Shown: one piece after another, positions 1 to 11,682 of the stretch
Layout: each line of letters starts with the position of its first letter
Position numbering within the stretch: position 1 is the stretch's first letter
Assembly (NCBI RefSeq): GCF_958298935.1
Contig: NC_084928.1
Location: 16,461,501 to 16,525,500 of the forward strand
DNA: 64,000 nt
Direction of reading: 5' to 3'
Source of the DNA: Phragmites australis
Lineage: Eukaryota; Streptophyta; Magnoliopsida; Poales; Poaceae
Program-made: the position numbers and the translations under genes
Notes under the pieces: model-generated
Databases searched by the model: none
What the model was told of the DNA's origin: nothing
Seen by the model: the letters and a program-made list of their open reading frames with translations, nothing else

Positions 1-373
1 GTCTAACCTTTTTCTTGACTTATGCCCCATATCATGCTTTCCTACACTTGCGGAGTACATTATTGTACTCACACCCGTTGTCCCTTTCTTGCATCCCTCT
101 TCTGTTCAAAAGCCGTCAATGAAGCTGCACCCTTCGATGAAGATGACTTCGATCCGAAGCTCCTATTCTAGGTTGGTTTGCCCCTGGTTGAAGACTGTGG
201 AAGATGGAAGACCCTTTAATGCTGAAGCTCTCTTTTTCTGCTGTATTTTTCTTTTAGACCCTTGGGTACTTTTGTAATAAGTTAATAACATTACTGTATA
301 ATAATGCCATTGTGATGATACACTGATGATGTAAGGCATGTATGGAAACTTGATCCTGGCATACATGTGTTGT
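1..373. other. Intergenic sequence, possible old LTR remnant
   Basis: No convincing gene. The stretch has the texture of the downstream half of a grass gypsy LTR: short GA-rich pieces around 115-165 followed by an AT-rich tail with TGTAATAAGTTAATAACA near 270-290. I found no second copy in the window, so this is only an impression. The short ORFs on both strands match nothing I recognise. Confidence 0.2.
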
Positions 374-401
374 ACCTAGTTTTGTTCCTCTAAAACTAGG
401 T
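374..401. repeat. Perfect 10-bp inverted repeat (hairpin)
   Basis: ACCTAGTTTT at 374-383 is followed, after an 8-base loop, by its exact reverse complement AAAACTAGGT at 392-401. It lies directly before the stray retrotransposon fragment at 409-475. The word ACTAGGT recurs just beyond that fragment at 474-480, so the fragment is bracketed by a 7-base direct repeat. Confidence 0.7.
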
Positions 402-408
402 GTTACAA

Positions 409-475
409 TGAAGCTTTGGGAAGGGTATCACTCACAGTATCTTTCGATGAATGAGGAGGACTTCGAACAGAAGAC
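409..475 (+). repeat. Isolated 67-bp copy of element A protease/pol sequence
   Basis: These 67 bases match 4309-4375, inside the protease-RT region of element A, with 6 mismatches and no gaps by eye. Both copies contain the same in-frame TGA in the pol reading frame. No other part of the element is found next to it. It is bracketed by the 7-base direct repeat ACTAGGT, which would fit filler DNA copied in during break repair. Confidence 0.8.
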
Positions 476-960
476 TAGGTACAGTCGTCATTCGCCAACA
501 AGTGAAGCTCGGGAGAGAGAGAGAGAGGAAATGAAGCTCGGGAGATAGAGGAGAAAAATGCGAAACATTATGTTTGTAATGACAATAGTGGGTAAATATT
601 TACCATAATCTGATAGAATTAGCATTTCCTTGGATTGTGGATTGTGGCACAATCTGGCCTCAGATTGTGGATTCTGGATTGCAGAATCAGTCTATTTGTT
701 TTCGATTATGATTTTAAAAGTTATAAACCACAATCACAATAAAAAATAAATAGGCCCTCATTGGCACGCTGATGCATCAACAAGCCTCATGGAACATGCT
801 CACAAAGCTGAAGTCTAACCAAATAAAAACATTCTGGAAGCTAGGCATAAAACATCGACAACTCGACTGGCTAAATACATTGGGTGCATGGTATGCCACC
901 CGGGTTCGACTCCAAGTGACGCTAAATTTCCTTTTATGGAAGGAACTTATCTGCTATAGA
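476..960. other. Non-coding stretch; AT-rich MITE-like part and SINE-like B box
   Basis: From about 560 to 760 the sequence is AT-rich with repeated GGATTGTGGATT-type words, and it ends in AATAGGCCCTCATTGGCA, which resembles the end of a non-autonomous DNA transposon. No left partner or target duplication was found. At 903-913 there is GGTTCGACTCC, matching the RNA polymerase III B-box consensus, preceded by CCACCCG as in grass tRNA-derived SINEs. No clear A box or poly-T tail was seen. No gene. Confidence 0.25.
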
Positions 961-1538
961 GATAAGTTGGAGAGCCGCAGAGGTTGACAACCCACTCGAA
1001 GTTGGAGGAACGCTCATAGGCCCACGAAGGCATGAGACTTACCCAGGCCACACTCAGAGCCCACTTTGAAGGGGGGTGGCTTCAGGAGCATCAAAGGCCT
1101 ACCAAGGTTGAGGCTTCAGCCCACACTTTGAAATATGTGACAACTATGGGAGCTTCGAGCCACACTATAAGGTCAGTTGTGGAGGAGCACCTTCGAGTGG
1201 CCCAAGAGGGTGATATGCCCAAAGTTGCCCAAGGCCTGTCAAAGGATCCTATGAAGATGTTGGGCGCGGTCATGCACTTGCAGGGGCCCAAAGGTGGGCC
1301 GAAGTCATGCGATCAGGATGAGCCAGCTTTGAAGGCCCTCGAAGGGGTTGGGCCACCCTTGAAGGCCCACGAAGAGGGCTTCAGGCCAACCTCCAGAGCC
1401 CACGAAGGTGGCTTCAGGTCAGCGAAGCCTTAGCCGAAGTTAGCCTCCAAGAATTATACATAAGTGGAGAGAGGGGTAAATCTCCCTATGTGGTATACAA
1501 GAAGTTCAGTTTGTGTCATTATTGGGCTATCCCCAACA
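961..1538 (+). repeat. Probable gypsy LTR fragment ending in CCCCAACA
   Basis: The stretch is rich in CACGAAG/GGCTTCAG words like those of the Tat-type LTRs in this window and ends in CCCCAACA (1531-1538), the reverse complement of the TGTTGGGG that opens element A at 1555. It could be the right end of another LTR of that superfamily, only 16 bases upstream of A. The 133-codon open frame at 1032-1433 looks like chance reading through repeats and matches no family I recognise. Confidence 0.35.
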
Positions 1539-1554
1539 AGCATCTTTGGGTTTC

Positions 1555-2287
1555 TGTTGGGGAATGGTACCACGTGGGCCCTGTTTGTTGACTTTAGCCA
1601 CAATGGTTAAATCTCAAAAACTAAAATAGAGACTGACATCAAGATAAGGATAGTTTTGTTTATGTTATATAGGTTAGGCTTGAGATGGCAAAGCAACTCA
1701 AGGAACGAAGCTCGGAGCGAAGCCTTGAGGCTGAAGGGGTACAACAAACCCCAAAGGGTGAAGAGTGTAGCGAAGCCCTGAGGCTGAAGGGGTGCGACGG
1801 TGCCGAACGGTAAAGAGCATAGCAAAGCCCCAAGGCTGAAGGGTTGTGACGAGGCACCAAGAATGAAGGATCTGACACAAGTACTGAGACCAAAGGGAGG
1901 TGGTGCGAGGTCCTTCAGTCATAGAGCGAAGGCAAGCTTTGAGAGGGACTCATAAGCCGGCTAAAACCCAACAAGGGGGTGGCTCAAGGGAAGATTGCTA
2001 GCAGTCTCAGCACCAAGGGTCCAATGTGGGCCCGCTAAGACACGTGTCAAGATTCTATTACTTAAGGCAATGTATGTACACAATGACCATTATCCCCTTG
2101 AAGATACTCTAGAATATTCCCTATTGTTATTAGGAATATTCCTGTTGATAAGTGGCAAATTTGTAATGACAATGGGAGTGGTTGAGGTATGCCTGTAAAT
2201 ACCCCCACTCACTCCATGTAAAAGGAGAGGAACAGTTATTACATCAACAATTATTGCACTATTCACTATGTTGCGATTACGATCACA
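1555..2287 (+). repeat. Element A 5' LTR
   Basis: Starts TGTTGGGGAATGGTACCACG and ends GATTACGATCACA, 733 bp. The 3' copy (39965-40693, 729 bp) has the same order of motifs with many substitutions and starts TATTGGGG. The TATA-box position, TATAAATACCCC in the 3' copy, reads TGTAAATACCCC here (about 2193), so this copy has probably lost its core promoter. Confidence 0.8.
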
Positions 2288-2290
2288 ATA

Positions 2291-2310
2291 TTTGGTGCCA
2301 ACCGTGGAGA
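2291..2310 (+). other. Element A primer binding site
   Basis: TTTGGTGCCAACCGTGGAGA lies three bases after the CA end of the 5' LTR, where a tRNA primer site belongs. It resembles the TTTGGCGCC-type sites of Tat elements. I do not assign the tRNA. Confidence 0.55.
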
Positions 2311-2808
2311 TCAAAACCATGAAATGTGGTGGTCCCATGCCACCAAAGACTAGGAAAAAAAAAGACACAAGTAACATGGAAAGTGATGGGGCTCGTAGAT
2401 CTCTTTGCAATAAGAGAGAGTAGCGGCGACCGAGGGGTTTGAGGCTTTCAGTCGAGGCCCCCCAGGCTGAAATACACGAAGCTAGCATCAAAGCTTTGGG
2501 TGGAGCATGGGGTCTGGAGCGGTCATGCCAGATGACCATGAAGGTCGGATGGTTGCCCTCGAGGCCCTGGAGCATCCTCAAGCTCCCACACACACCCTAG
2601 TGGATCATGGAGTAGCTCATGATGCCAATGATGTGTAGTACCGAAGTCAGGTGGAGGAAGCCAACAAGCAAATTCAAGAGATGTGTGAAGAACTCATGTC
2701 CCTCTGCCAGTTCCTCTAGTCTCAGCAGGGACCTCCAGGGGGCTCAGTAGCAGTGGAGATCCGAAGGTACTCTATCAGCGGGTGTCTGAGGAGCCCCATC
2801 GGACATAG

Positions 2809-3959
2809 ATGGTTGATCAAGCGTCCCCGCTGGCCACAAGTATGCAAATACGGTCGTGGCCTCCAAGGTTCAAGATGCCTCGACTGCACTTCTACAAAGG
2901 CAAAACTAATCCAAAGGAGTTTGTAATGAGCTTCGAGGTCGGGATAGAGTCTACAAGTGGAGACAAAACTACTATGACCAAGACTTTTGTCCTTGCCATC
3001 AGGGGGATCACGCTCTCATGGTACACATCCCTCCTAGCGAGAATGATATTCTCCTCGGAGCAACATTGGGAGGCACTCTTCTCACATTTTCAGGGTAAAT
3101 ATGCAGCTCCGATTACTGTGGGATATATATTCGTAATTAAGCAAAAGGAAGGTGAAAGCCTAAAGGAGTTCACTCGATGCTTCATACATGTAAAATGTCA
3201 AGCTAAGGGCCATACTGATGATACCATCATTAACATGGCAAGACAAGGTTTCTACCTGGGAGCCCTAGCCTCACGCTTGGCACGAAAGCCAGTATGGGAC
3301 GTGGATGAGCTGTCACCAAGATGGAAGAATACTCAAGGGCTAAAGAGGACGAGCTCTAGAGGCACATACAGGCCGATCCCAAAAATCACGAATAGCAAGG
3401 CAATCGACAGAAGGATGTCTCAAGGAAGGGACAAGGAAGAGCGTTCGAGGGAAGTCTACAGATCCTCTAACAGACACAGAAGTCATCATCATCACTCTCA
3501 TCAGCCGAGGGGCCATAGCGAAGAGTGCACAACATCAAGGAGAGCTTAGATAGGAGCAAGTAGAGAGATAAAGACTCGATGAGGGGTCATGGTCATAGCT
3601 CCAGAAGGCCTAGGCCGATGTATTGTGCAATACATGGCGAGGATGCAGGTCACACCACCAAGTTGTGCCCTCATGCCATGGCCCTAAAGGAAGGGCTAAA
3701 CCAACAGTCACCTGGTCCTTCAAGTTCGGGATCTTTGCCTGATCCTCGGACAGTGCACCATGTGGAATCAAGGGGGGTAGTTTTGGACCAACTCCTGCAT
3801 ATAGCCACCAACCCTATTACCCCACACAGTGGACCAGAGCCCCAGTGGTACATCAATCGCAGTTCTTGGAGTTCTCGTCGACCCCGTCGAGAGTGGCTAT
3901 TGAAGCCCCTCCAACTAGAGCGAGGTCCATCCAGGGTATGGAGGGACTTTGCAATGTGA
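2809..3959 (+). pseudogene. Element A gag (decayed)
   Basis: Codes for the capsid-type Gag of a Ty3/gypsy element, which packages the RNA in cytoplasmic particles. The first open frame, 2809-3549 (246 codons), has the Retrotrans_gag (PF03732) pattern: a PRLHFYKGKTNPKEFV start, the SWY and FQGKYAAP motifs, then a basic C-terminal tail with a His run. After a stop at 3547 and a shift, 3579-3959 carries YCAIHGEDAGHTTKLCP, the CxxH-x5-H-x4-C nucleic-acid-binding motif usual in Tat-type Gag. The leader from 2311 to 2808 has no ORF I trust. The ATG at 2809 is chosen because the frame is open just downstream of it, but an earlier start in a broken frame is possible. Confidence 0.75.
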
Positions 3960-4099
3960 TTATGGCCATCTTCTAGGGCACCAGCTACGACTTTGAATCC
4001 AAGAGGCACTGAAGGTAATATGTATGTAGAGTTAATCATAAGGGAATAGGCTCACCAATGGTCAAGTCTCAGTGGTCACATCAACCGATAACCTTTTCA

Positions 4100-7000
4100 C
4101 AGGAGGATATCTGGGTCCATGATTACCCACATACGGATGCCTTTGTCATCTCTGTGGATATGTCTCGCATGGAGATACACCGGGTCCTGATTGATGGAGG
4201 AAGTCCTGCTGATCTCTAATTTGTGGAAGCATTCGATCTGATGGGAATTCCTAGAAAATGTCTGCTGTCGGCAGGTACCACTTTGCAAGGCTTCAAGGGG
4301 ATGCCCATTGAAGCTTTGGGAAGGTTATCACTCACAATATCGTTCGGTGAATGAGGAGGACTCCAAACAGAAGACATTTTGTTTGATGTGGTCGATGTCC
4401 CTTACGAGTACAACATCATTTTTGGAAGAGGAGTGTTGTCTGAGTTCGACGCGGTGGTGCATCACTGCTACCTATGCATGAAGATGCATGGCCTAGATGG
4501 TGTGATATCTATCTGGAGAGACCAAAGTACCTTTCACCGAACAGAACATGACTACACCCTAGGTTAGTGGAAGGTGGACATGAAGGGACAAGATAGTTCA
4601 CCACCAAGAGCTAAGCCCGAAGGAAACATCAAGCAAATCCCGTTGTACTCGGAGCACGAGGATAAATGTGTGCTCATAGGCACAGAGTTGCCACCCGAAC
4701 AAGAGCTTAAGTTATTGGCTACCCTTTAGGCCAACGAAGACATATTCGTATGGTCACTGAAGGATCTCCCAGAGGTGCCGAGAGAGCTGATAGGGCATCA
4801 CCTAAATGTCACTTTAGGAATAAAAGCAAGAAAGCAGAAGCTTCAAAAGATGTCCACTGACCGTTAGGAGGCTACAAAGGAGGAAGTAAAGAAGCTGCTG
4901 GAGACAAGGGTGATTCGTGAAGTCATGCACACAGAGTGGCTAGAGAACCCTATTTTACTAAAGAAGCACAATGGCAAATGGCGCATGTGCATCAATTTCG
5001 CAAATCTGAGCAAGGTGTGCCCAAAGAATGACTTTTCGCTAGCCAGGATAGACCAACTAGTCGACGGCACCATAGGATCGGAAGTCATGAGCTTTCTCAA
5101 TGCTTACTGAGGGTACCATCAAGTTTTGATGGCCAAAGAGGGCGAGGCAATGACCAGCTTCATTACACTCTCCAGAACCTATTGCTATGTTCAGATGCCC
5201 TTCGGCCTATGTAACGCAGGGGCCACCTTCGCAAGGCTAGTAAGAAAAATACTTCAAGCACAACTAGACCGTAATGTAGTTGTATATGTGGAAGACATTG
5301 TAGTTAGAAGCAAATGCGAAGGGGGTCAGGGGGCAGACCTGGAGGAAACATTTCCCAACCTCTGAAAGCCAGGCCTAAGACTGAACCCAGAAAATGTGTT
5401 TTTGGAGTTCGCTCGGGTCAATTGTTGGGATGCCTGGTATCCAGAAGAGGGATCAAAGCAAACCCAGAGAAAATTCAGACTATCATCAACATGAAGCCTC
5501 CGAAGACGATCAAGGACACATACCGTTTGGTAGGAAGGATGACTTTGCTCAATTATGTCATGGCAAGATCTGCAGAAAAACTATGCCTTCCTTTGGGTTC
5601 TTCGAGGGGAAGAACCTTTTAGATGGACGGATGAACAGCAGTGATCCTTTGAAGCCCTAAAGAGCTATTTGGTGAAGTTGATCACCTTAGCCAGCCAGCC
5701 TAGATCCAAGAAGTGGATTCCTGCAGCTGCGTCACCATCTGCAGTGAATACTATTTTGGTTCAGGAAAAGAAGGATGAAGAAGGGCTTCAACAGGTACCA
5801 ATCTGCTTTGTATCTGAAGTGCTCAATGGTGCAAAGGAGCCATACTCCAAGGTTGAAAAGACAGCCTATGCAGTGGCCATGGCCCCTAGGAAACTCAAAC
5901 ACTACTTCACAGCTCACCCTATCATGGTTCCAACATCATACCCCCTTACAGAGGTCTTCTCCAACCGCGAATCCAAAGGACACATCAACAATTGGGCAGA
6001 TGAACCCTCTCTCCTTTGTGTCACCTTCTCTTCCCATATAGCCATAAAATCACAAGCAATAGCTGACTTCATAGCCGACTGGACGCCTAGAGGAAAGAGG
6101 TGGAGGAACCACACGCAAATCAGATATGGACGGTACACCGATGGGGCCTGGGGCCTCTCAGGTGCAACGGAAGTGGTAGTCCAAACGTCGCCCGGAGAGG
6201 CAAAGCTGTGCTATGTAGCTAAGCTTAGCTTCAAAGCCACCAACAATATCACGGAGTATGAGGATGTTCTCTTAGGTCTCCGAAGGCGAAGGCCCTAGGG
6301 GTGAAGCATGCCATATTAAAGACAGACTCGTAGTTGGTGGCATGTCAGATAGACAAGATGTACCGTGCAAAGAACTTGAAGCTGGCCAGATACTTCTAGA
6401 TGGTAGTCCAAATGTAGAAGTATTTTGCAGGTTTCATGCTAAAGTCCATATCAAGGGGGGAGAGCCAGGATGCAGATGCCCTTGAAGGCTATTGCATAGG
6501 GCACTCCACTACCATCTGATGTCTTCTTCGAAGTCATTAAGACCCTAATGGCAACATATTTGCAAGGGCAGGCGCTGCCTGAAGATGATGTGGTAGCAAA
6601 AAAACTACCTGCATAGCATGGAATTACCAAATCATTGATGGAGTCCTATACAAGGGGGAGTTTGCGCACCATTACTCCGGTGTGTGTCAAAGGCCGAAGG
6701 CATTAACCTCCTCAAGGAAATACATTAAGGATTGTGCGGATCTCACTCAGGACCAAGGGTCACAGTAGCAAAGGTATTCTGCCAAGGCTTCTATTGGCCA
6801 ATGGCGATTGCAGATGGGGAGACAATGATTCTCTCATATCTGTGATGCCAATGGATAGGATGATAGACACACATCTGAAAATGTTCTCTTCAGCCAATAC
6901 CTGCCATGTGGTCGCTGGCCTGATGGGGGATCGATATTATTGGCTCTTTCCCTCAAGCACTGGGAGACCTTCACTATGATAGTACCAGTGGACTACTTCT

Positions 7001-7746
7001 CAAAGTGGCCCCAAGTTGTACCATTAGCCCACATCACTGCAAAGAACATTCAGTGTTTCTTCTGCAGAATATTGTATGCCACTTTGGGTCCCCCGAGAAG
7101 TAACACTCGACAATGGGACTCAATTCAACTCAACGCTATTCAAGCACTTCTAAGATGGTCTGGGAACCAAGCTGTGTTTCACAACAGTAGGCCACTCGCA
7201 GTCTAATGGAGTAGTAGAATAGGCCAACTAAGGAATATCAACAGCGGTCACGAAGTGACTGGTAGGACTGCCTAATGGAAAATGGGTAGAGGAGCTGTCA
7301 AAGGTTCTATGGTCCCTCCGTACAATGCGTACCAGGCCAACAGGCTTCACACCATTCCACCTACTGTTTGGAGAAGAAGCGATGACCCCAGAGGAGGCTC
7401 GGGTGAAGTCCTTAAGGGTTCTATCGGCTAACAACAGCGATTAAGAGGTGTTGAAGGATCTCATAGAGGAGACTCGCCCTATTGCAACCGCTAAGTTGGT
7501 GAAGTACCAGGAGGAGACTAGGCCTTGGGTTGATAAGAAGATCACGGGTGTAAGCTATCAGCCTAGAGACCTAGTACTTCATCGCAAATAAAACCATGAA
7601 ACAGAATGGAAGCTACATTCCAAGCGAAATGGTCCATTTGTCATAGAGGAATCTCGAAGACCAGGTTTGTACCACTTAGCCACTCTAGATGGTGAACCAC
7701 TAAACCACACGTGGAATTTGGACTCGCTTCGCAATTACTGGGTCTA
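4100..7746 (+). pseudogene. Element A pol (protease, RT, RNase H, integrase; decayed)
   Basis: Polyprotein that copies the element RNA and integrates the DNA. In order: an aspartic protease with IDGGSPADL near 4190-4220; reverse transcriptase about 4880-5620 with KWRMCINFANLSK, MPFGLCNAGATF and YVEDIVV in place of the YxDD box (5280-5300); RNase H about 5990-6300 with TDGAWG and ATNNITEYED; integrase core about 6900-7440 with DYFSKWPQVVPLA, after which the second catalytic Asp lies in a shifted frame; and a C-terminal tail GPFVIEESRRPGLYHLATLD ending at 7746. Several in-frame stops (near 4217, 4350, 4864, 5108 and 5363) and frameshifts rule out function. The RT/RNase H sequences place it in Ty3/gypsy, Tat side. 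Confidence 0.8.
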
Positions 7747-8117
7747 AGGACTAGCCTTTGTGCAACACCTCAGGATAGGTAGGATTAGCCACGGCTTTTA
7801 CTTTTCTATAAATTATATAACTCTAGAGTTGTACTCTTTTCTTTGCAGGGGAAAACTCATTCTGGGGCGCAAGGTTTTTAATGTGGCAGCCTCCTATATA
7901 ATCTCTAAGAGGAAATGAAAATTATTCCCCAAGAAAGGAAATGTGCATTTGTGCTTCAATTAGCCAAAGTTGAGAGTGTAAGCACTCACCCATGGCCAAA
8001 GTCTAAGGATGCTATAGTTCTAAAACCGGATGAGCCTGAGGCCCCGAAGGTTGATACGGAAGGGACAACCACAACAAAAGAAGAAAGCAGTCTAAGGGCT
8101 CCTGTAAGAGTTGATGT
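7747..8117 (+). other. Element A spacer between pol and the tandem repeat
   Basis: No domain recognised. An open frame of 68 codons (7915-8121) runs into the repeat array. Its end, CCGGATGAGCCTGAGG near 8029, looks like a diverged half unit of the 101-bp repeat that follows, so the array probably began here. Confidence 0.4.
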
Positions 8118-8722
8118 CTAAGGACTCGGTCATAATAATCAAAGGGTCGATACCCACTTGAATGGGGTCGATCCTTCCTATAAGCCGGATGAACCTAAGG
8201 GTTCTAAAGGGCTGATGTCTAAGGACTTGCCCATAATAATGGAAGGGTCGATACCTACTTGAATGGGGTCGATCCTTCGTATAAGCTGGCTGGACCTAAG
8301 GGTTCCAAAGGGCTAATGTATAAGGACTCGTCCATAATAATCAAAGGGTCGATATACATTTGAATGGGGTTGACCCATCCTATAGGCCAGTCGGACCTAA
8401 GGGTTCTGAAGGGCTGATGTCTAAGAACTCGCCCATAATAATCAAAGGGTCGATAACCACTTGAATGGGGTTGATCCTTTCAACAAGACGGTCGTACCTA
8501 AGGGGTACAAAGGGCTAATGTCTAAGGACTTGCCTATAATAATAGAAGGGTCAATACCCACTTGAATGGGGTCGATCTTTTTGATAAACCGTCTGAACCT
8601 AAGGGTTCTGAAGGGCTGATGTCCAGATATGGCCATGATAACCGGGTGTCATTACCCACTCAAAGGGGGGACAACCTTCCGATGAGTCATTCAGGCCTAA
8701 GGGTCCTTGGGAGGCTAAAGCC
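8118..8722 (+). repeat. Tandem array of six 101-bp units
   Basis: Units begin at 8118, 8219, 8320, 8421, 8522 and 8623, so the period is exactly 101 bp. Conserved words in each are CATAATAAT, AAGGGTCGATACCCACTTGA, CCTAAGGGTTC and GGGCTGATGTCTAAGG; the sixth unit is more diverged. Tat/Ogre/Grande-type elements are known to hold tandem repeats between pol and the 3' LTR, so this supports the family call for element A. Confidence 0.9.
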
Positions 8723-9710
8723 CAACAAATCCCATATAACAAATAAGGGTGCACATTCACACATGGGCCTGATTTTTCCCTAAAAAGACAACTAGACCCC
8801 AGCATTACAAATGCTCAATAACTCAGAACAAATGAAAAAGTAGGAAATTTCACGATGGTTGCCAATCGGTTCATGGAATATTATTTGAAAGAAATTATTA
8901 CAACATTAAGGAGAGGCCGAGGGGCTAGCTGAAGACCCCGAAGGATCACGAAAAAAATCTACTTATACCTACAGTTGTGTGCCGACTGAAAAGCGAGGTC
9001 ATGCCTCGCATCAAAAGGAGCTTCGGATCCATTTCCTGACTAGACGGGCTCTCATAACAAGAAAACTTCGATGACAAAGTCACAATAAGGCATTCGTCCA
9101 TCACAGCCTCATCTTCTTCAATAAGCTCATATTTTGGGGTAAGGAACTTAGTTGCAGAAACATGTCGATCTCTCCTACATTCTCGTTGAGGTAAAACTGA
9201 CCAATCAAAGGTGCCCCAAAATGCACGAGCTCAAGCGTTAGAGGCATCTTGAATGGCCCTTTGCCAGCAATAATAGTCTTTGAGCTCCCCTTGCAGGTAT
9301 TGGCACAAAAATATTCGCCAGGTTCCATAGCGCATGTAGAGATCTTTGTACTCCATCTTGACAGAACAACTCTCTTCAAGCTGGGGCCTGATGATAATAT
9401 CTTCTCTCGCATGTAAACAGGACGAGGATTGCGTTTGACAGTTCGTTTAAAACACTGAAAGACATGAAGAGAACAAATAAGCAACTCTAATGAAAAGTCA
9501 TTTAATTACCAAGTGTTCGTATTACAAAAGACTACAAAAGATCTCAATCCTTACAAAATCATAGCACTGGCCCTAGCGTACAACCTATCCTATGACCTAA
9601 TAAAGCATATTGGCATAGCCAGGGTTAGAAAGTCACACCTGGGCTCCGCCAATATTAACCTCGCCAGTTTGGCCACCCTCCGAGGCATCTCCACCATGTG
9701 CTCCATCAAT
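8723..9710 (-). other. Element A 3' internal region, no clear gene
   Basis: Follows the tandem array. A minus-strand frame of 127 codons (9101-9484) is open but has no motif I recognise. It may be a tail exon or the 3' UTR of the antisense ORF upstream of it on that strand. Nothing else is seen in this stretch. Confidence 0.3.
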
Positions 9711-11682
9711 TCATGCCACTTTTGAAGCCGAAGTGCTAGAACCAATATCCCGGGCGCTAGTGAGGGCTTCAGATTGCCCATGGATATGCCAGTACTTGTT
9801 TAAAAATACATGAGTAGATGCCTTCACTCTACGACCTGGAGACTTCAAGGTGGCTCTCGTTGGGGGCTCATAACCTGGCACATCGAAGGTCTCAACATGG
9901 CAGCAGTCGAGAACTTTTAGAGTAGCCAAGGTATCCTTGATAGATACCTGGTGAAAAAGTGACCAAGGTGGTGCACACCAGTCTTCAAGAAAGATGTCAC
10001 CTGGTTAATCCACTCAAGAGCACCTCGAGTTTAGACCCAGCTGCAAAGGGGGGAGTATTAGTCAATCCCAACTCGCTAAATGCCTTAGACATTGCCTCAG
10101 AAATGGCGTAAGCAGTCTATGTGTGCTCGGAAAACTCATTTTCCAAAGTTGCCTTATGATGCTCGAGTGCCACCTTCTCCTGCTTGAGGGTAGTGATGAG
10201 CTTCTCCTTTGTCACCTTCTCCACATCGAAGGAGGTGTTTAGCTTTTCTCTTTTCGCATTCTTGACCTCGAGGGCTACAGCATATTCAAGAACACGCCCT
10301 CACTCCCTATCGAGAGCAGCCTTAATGCTAAGCCTCCTTCATATTTCTTCCTTAGTAGAGTCCAGAGCACACCATTGTTTCTTCTCCACCTCGAGGGCAT
10401 CGTCAAGGGCACACCTTTTTCCTTTTTCCTTTTTCCTATTTGAGGGCACCTTTTGAGGCAAGTTGAGCTTAATGCTCCTCCTCTATTGCAGCTCGGAGAT
10501 CCTTAACCTCATCTTCAGCGCGGTAGTGTCAGGTCCTGGCTTCGTCAAGCTGAGCCACCATGTGGCTAATTATAGTCTGAGCGCTTTAGACAAGAACCAA
10601 ACCCTACTACAAACATGCGTGCATGATAGCATTGGAGAAATGACACAAAAACGCAACAAATTGCGAAGACATACCTTCATCTGCACCATGAAAAGCTGGT
10701 CAATCAGGTCATTAGGGCGTAATGAGTCATCATTGTCTCAGCTATAGTTTTGTCCAATGACTCACCAAGCATAATGAGATCCTAACATGTAGAGGGCCTC
10801 GAAAAGATATCCCTATAGTCGAAACCCTCAGAAGTGAAGGTACTATCGCTCAGTTGAGGAATCCTTAGGGTCCCCATCAACGATTTACCCTTCCCCAAGC
10901 CTAGCCTCAGTGGAGAGGCACGGGACACAGTGACATTCTCTGATGAACAAGCATAAGTATATATTAGACATAACACACAAATTAAATAAGTGTGCAAGAA
11001 GGGTACACGAAGCATTTTCTCCACTCGTGTCCGGATGGGTTTCGCAACCGCCATCATAAGACCCTTTAGAATCTGCAATGGAACCTTCGACGTCTGTGGC
11101 AACACCTTTAGGTTCCAAAGCAGAGCTACTAGGAGCCGGGATGGACCCTACGGGGACCATAGTGGGGGGCAAGTTTATGGCATCCTCCTCTCTGATGCCC
11201 TCCTCATCATCACCCCGAGAGTCAGAATCGAAGAGCCTATTGCACACATCGTCTAATGTGTGAGCACCCTTACAAGCAGGAGCCAAGGTAGTAAAGAGGC
11301 ACTGTGGCAACATGGGACCGGTTGCGAGGCATGGGAGCAGAAGAGGTCACCGTCGCAACCCCATCATCATCCACATTCAATGGTACCCCACCACAGCTAT
11401 CATAATGTCCTTCGACGATGGGTATAATCTGCCGCTTCTTCGGTCTTGGCTCATTGCGTGATCCAGAACCATGACGGGCACCCTTCGCAGTAGTGGCAGA
11501 CCCGGATGCACCATCAACGAGGACACCTGTCACTTTTCGCCTTCGCATGACCACGGGAGGCGTGATTCGAGGCCCATAGCGCAAAGACACATTGTCCATG
11601 ACACGGTACAAATCTCCATCCACTACATTTGTCATCAGTTCTTCGTGCTCGCCCCGAGAATACAGCCCAAGCAGAGCCTCCG
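9711..11682 (-). pseudogene. Element A antisense ORF (decayed)
   Basis: Opposite in direction to gag-pol, as in Grande-like elements. Reading on the minus strand, 11695-11270 is open (141 codons, part of it spanning the B1 junction), with ALLGLYSRGEHEELM and a Pro/Arg-rich linker. About 10460-10110 reads as a charged coiled coil (SFDVEKVTKEKLITTLKQEK), and 10080-9711 is a C-terminal part with FSELGLTNTPPFAAGSKL ending in SASKVA. The same order (linker, coiled coil, C-terminal part) is seen in the antisense gene of element C. Stops such as the one after FSEHT (near 10120) break it. The solo LTR B1 sits inside this ORF: across the insertion the frame continues into 14656-14690. The N-terminal Transposase_28-type domain was not found. 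Confidence 0.55.

Noticed and set aside
903..913. tRNA gene
   Set aside because: A B-box match is present, but no cloverleaf with A box and acceptor stem could be drawn.
8118..8722. CRISPR array
   Set aside because: The whole 101-bp unit repeats with no unique spacers, inside a eukaryotic retrotransposon.
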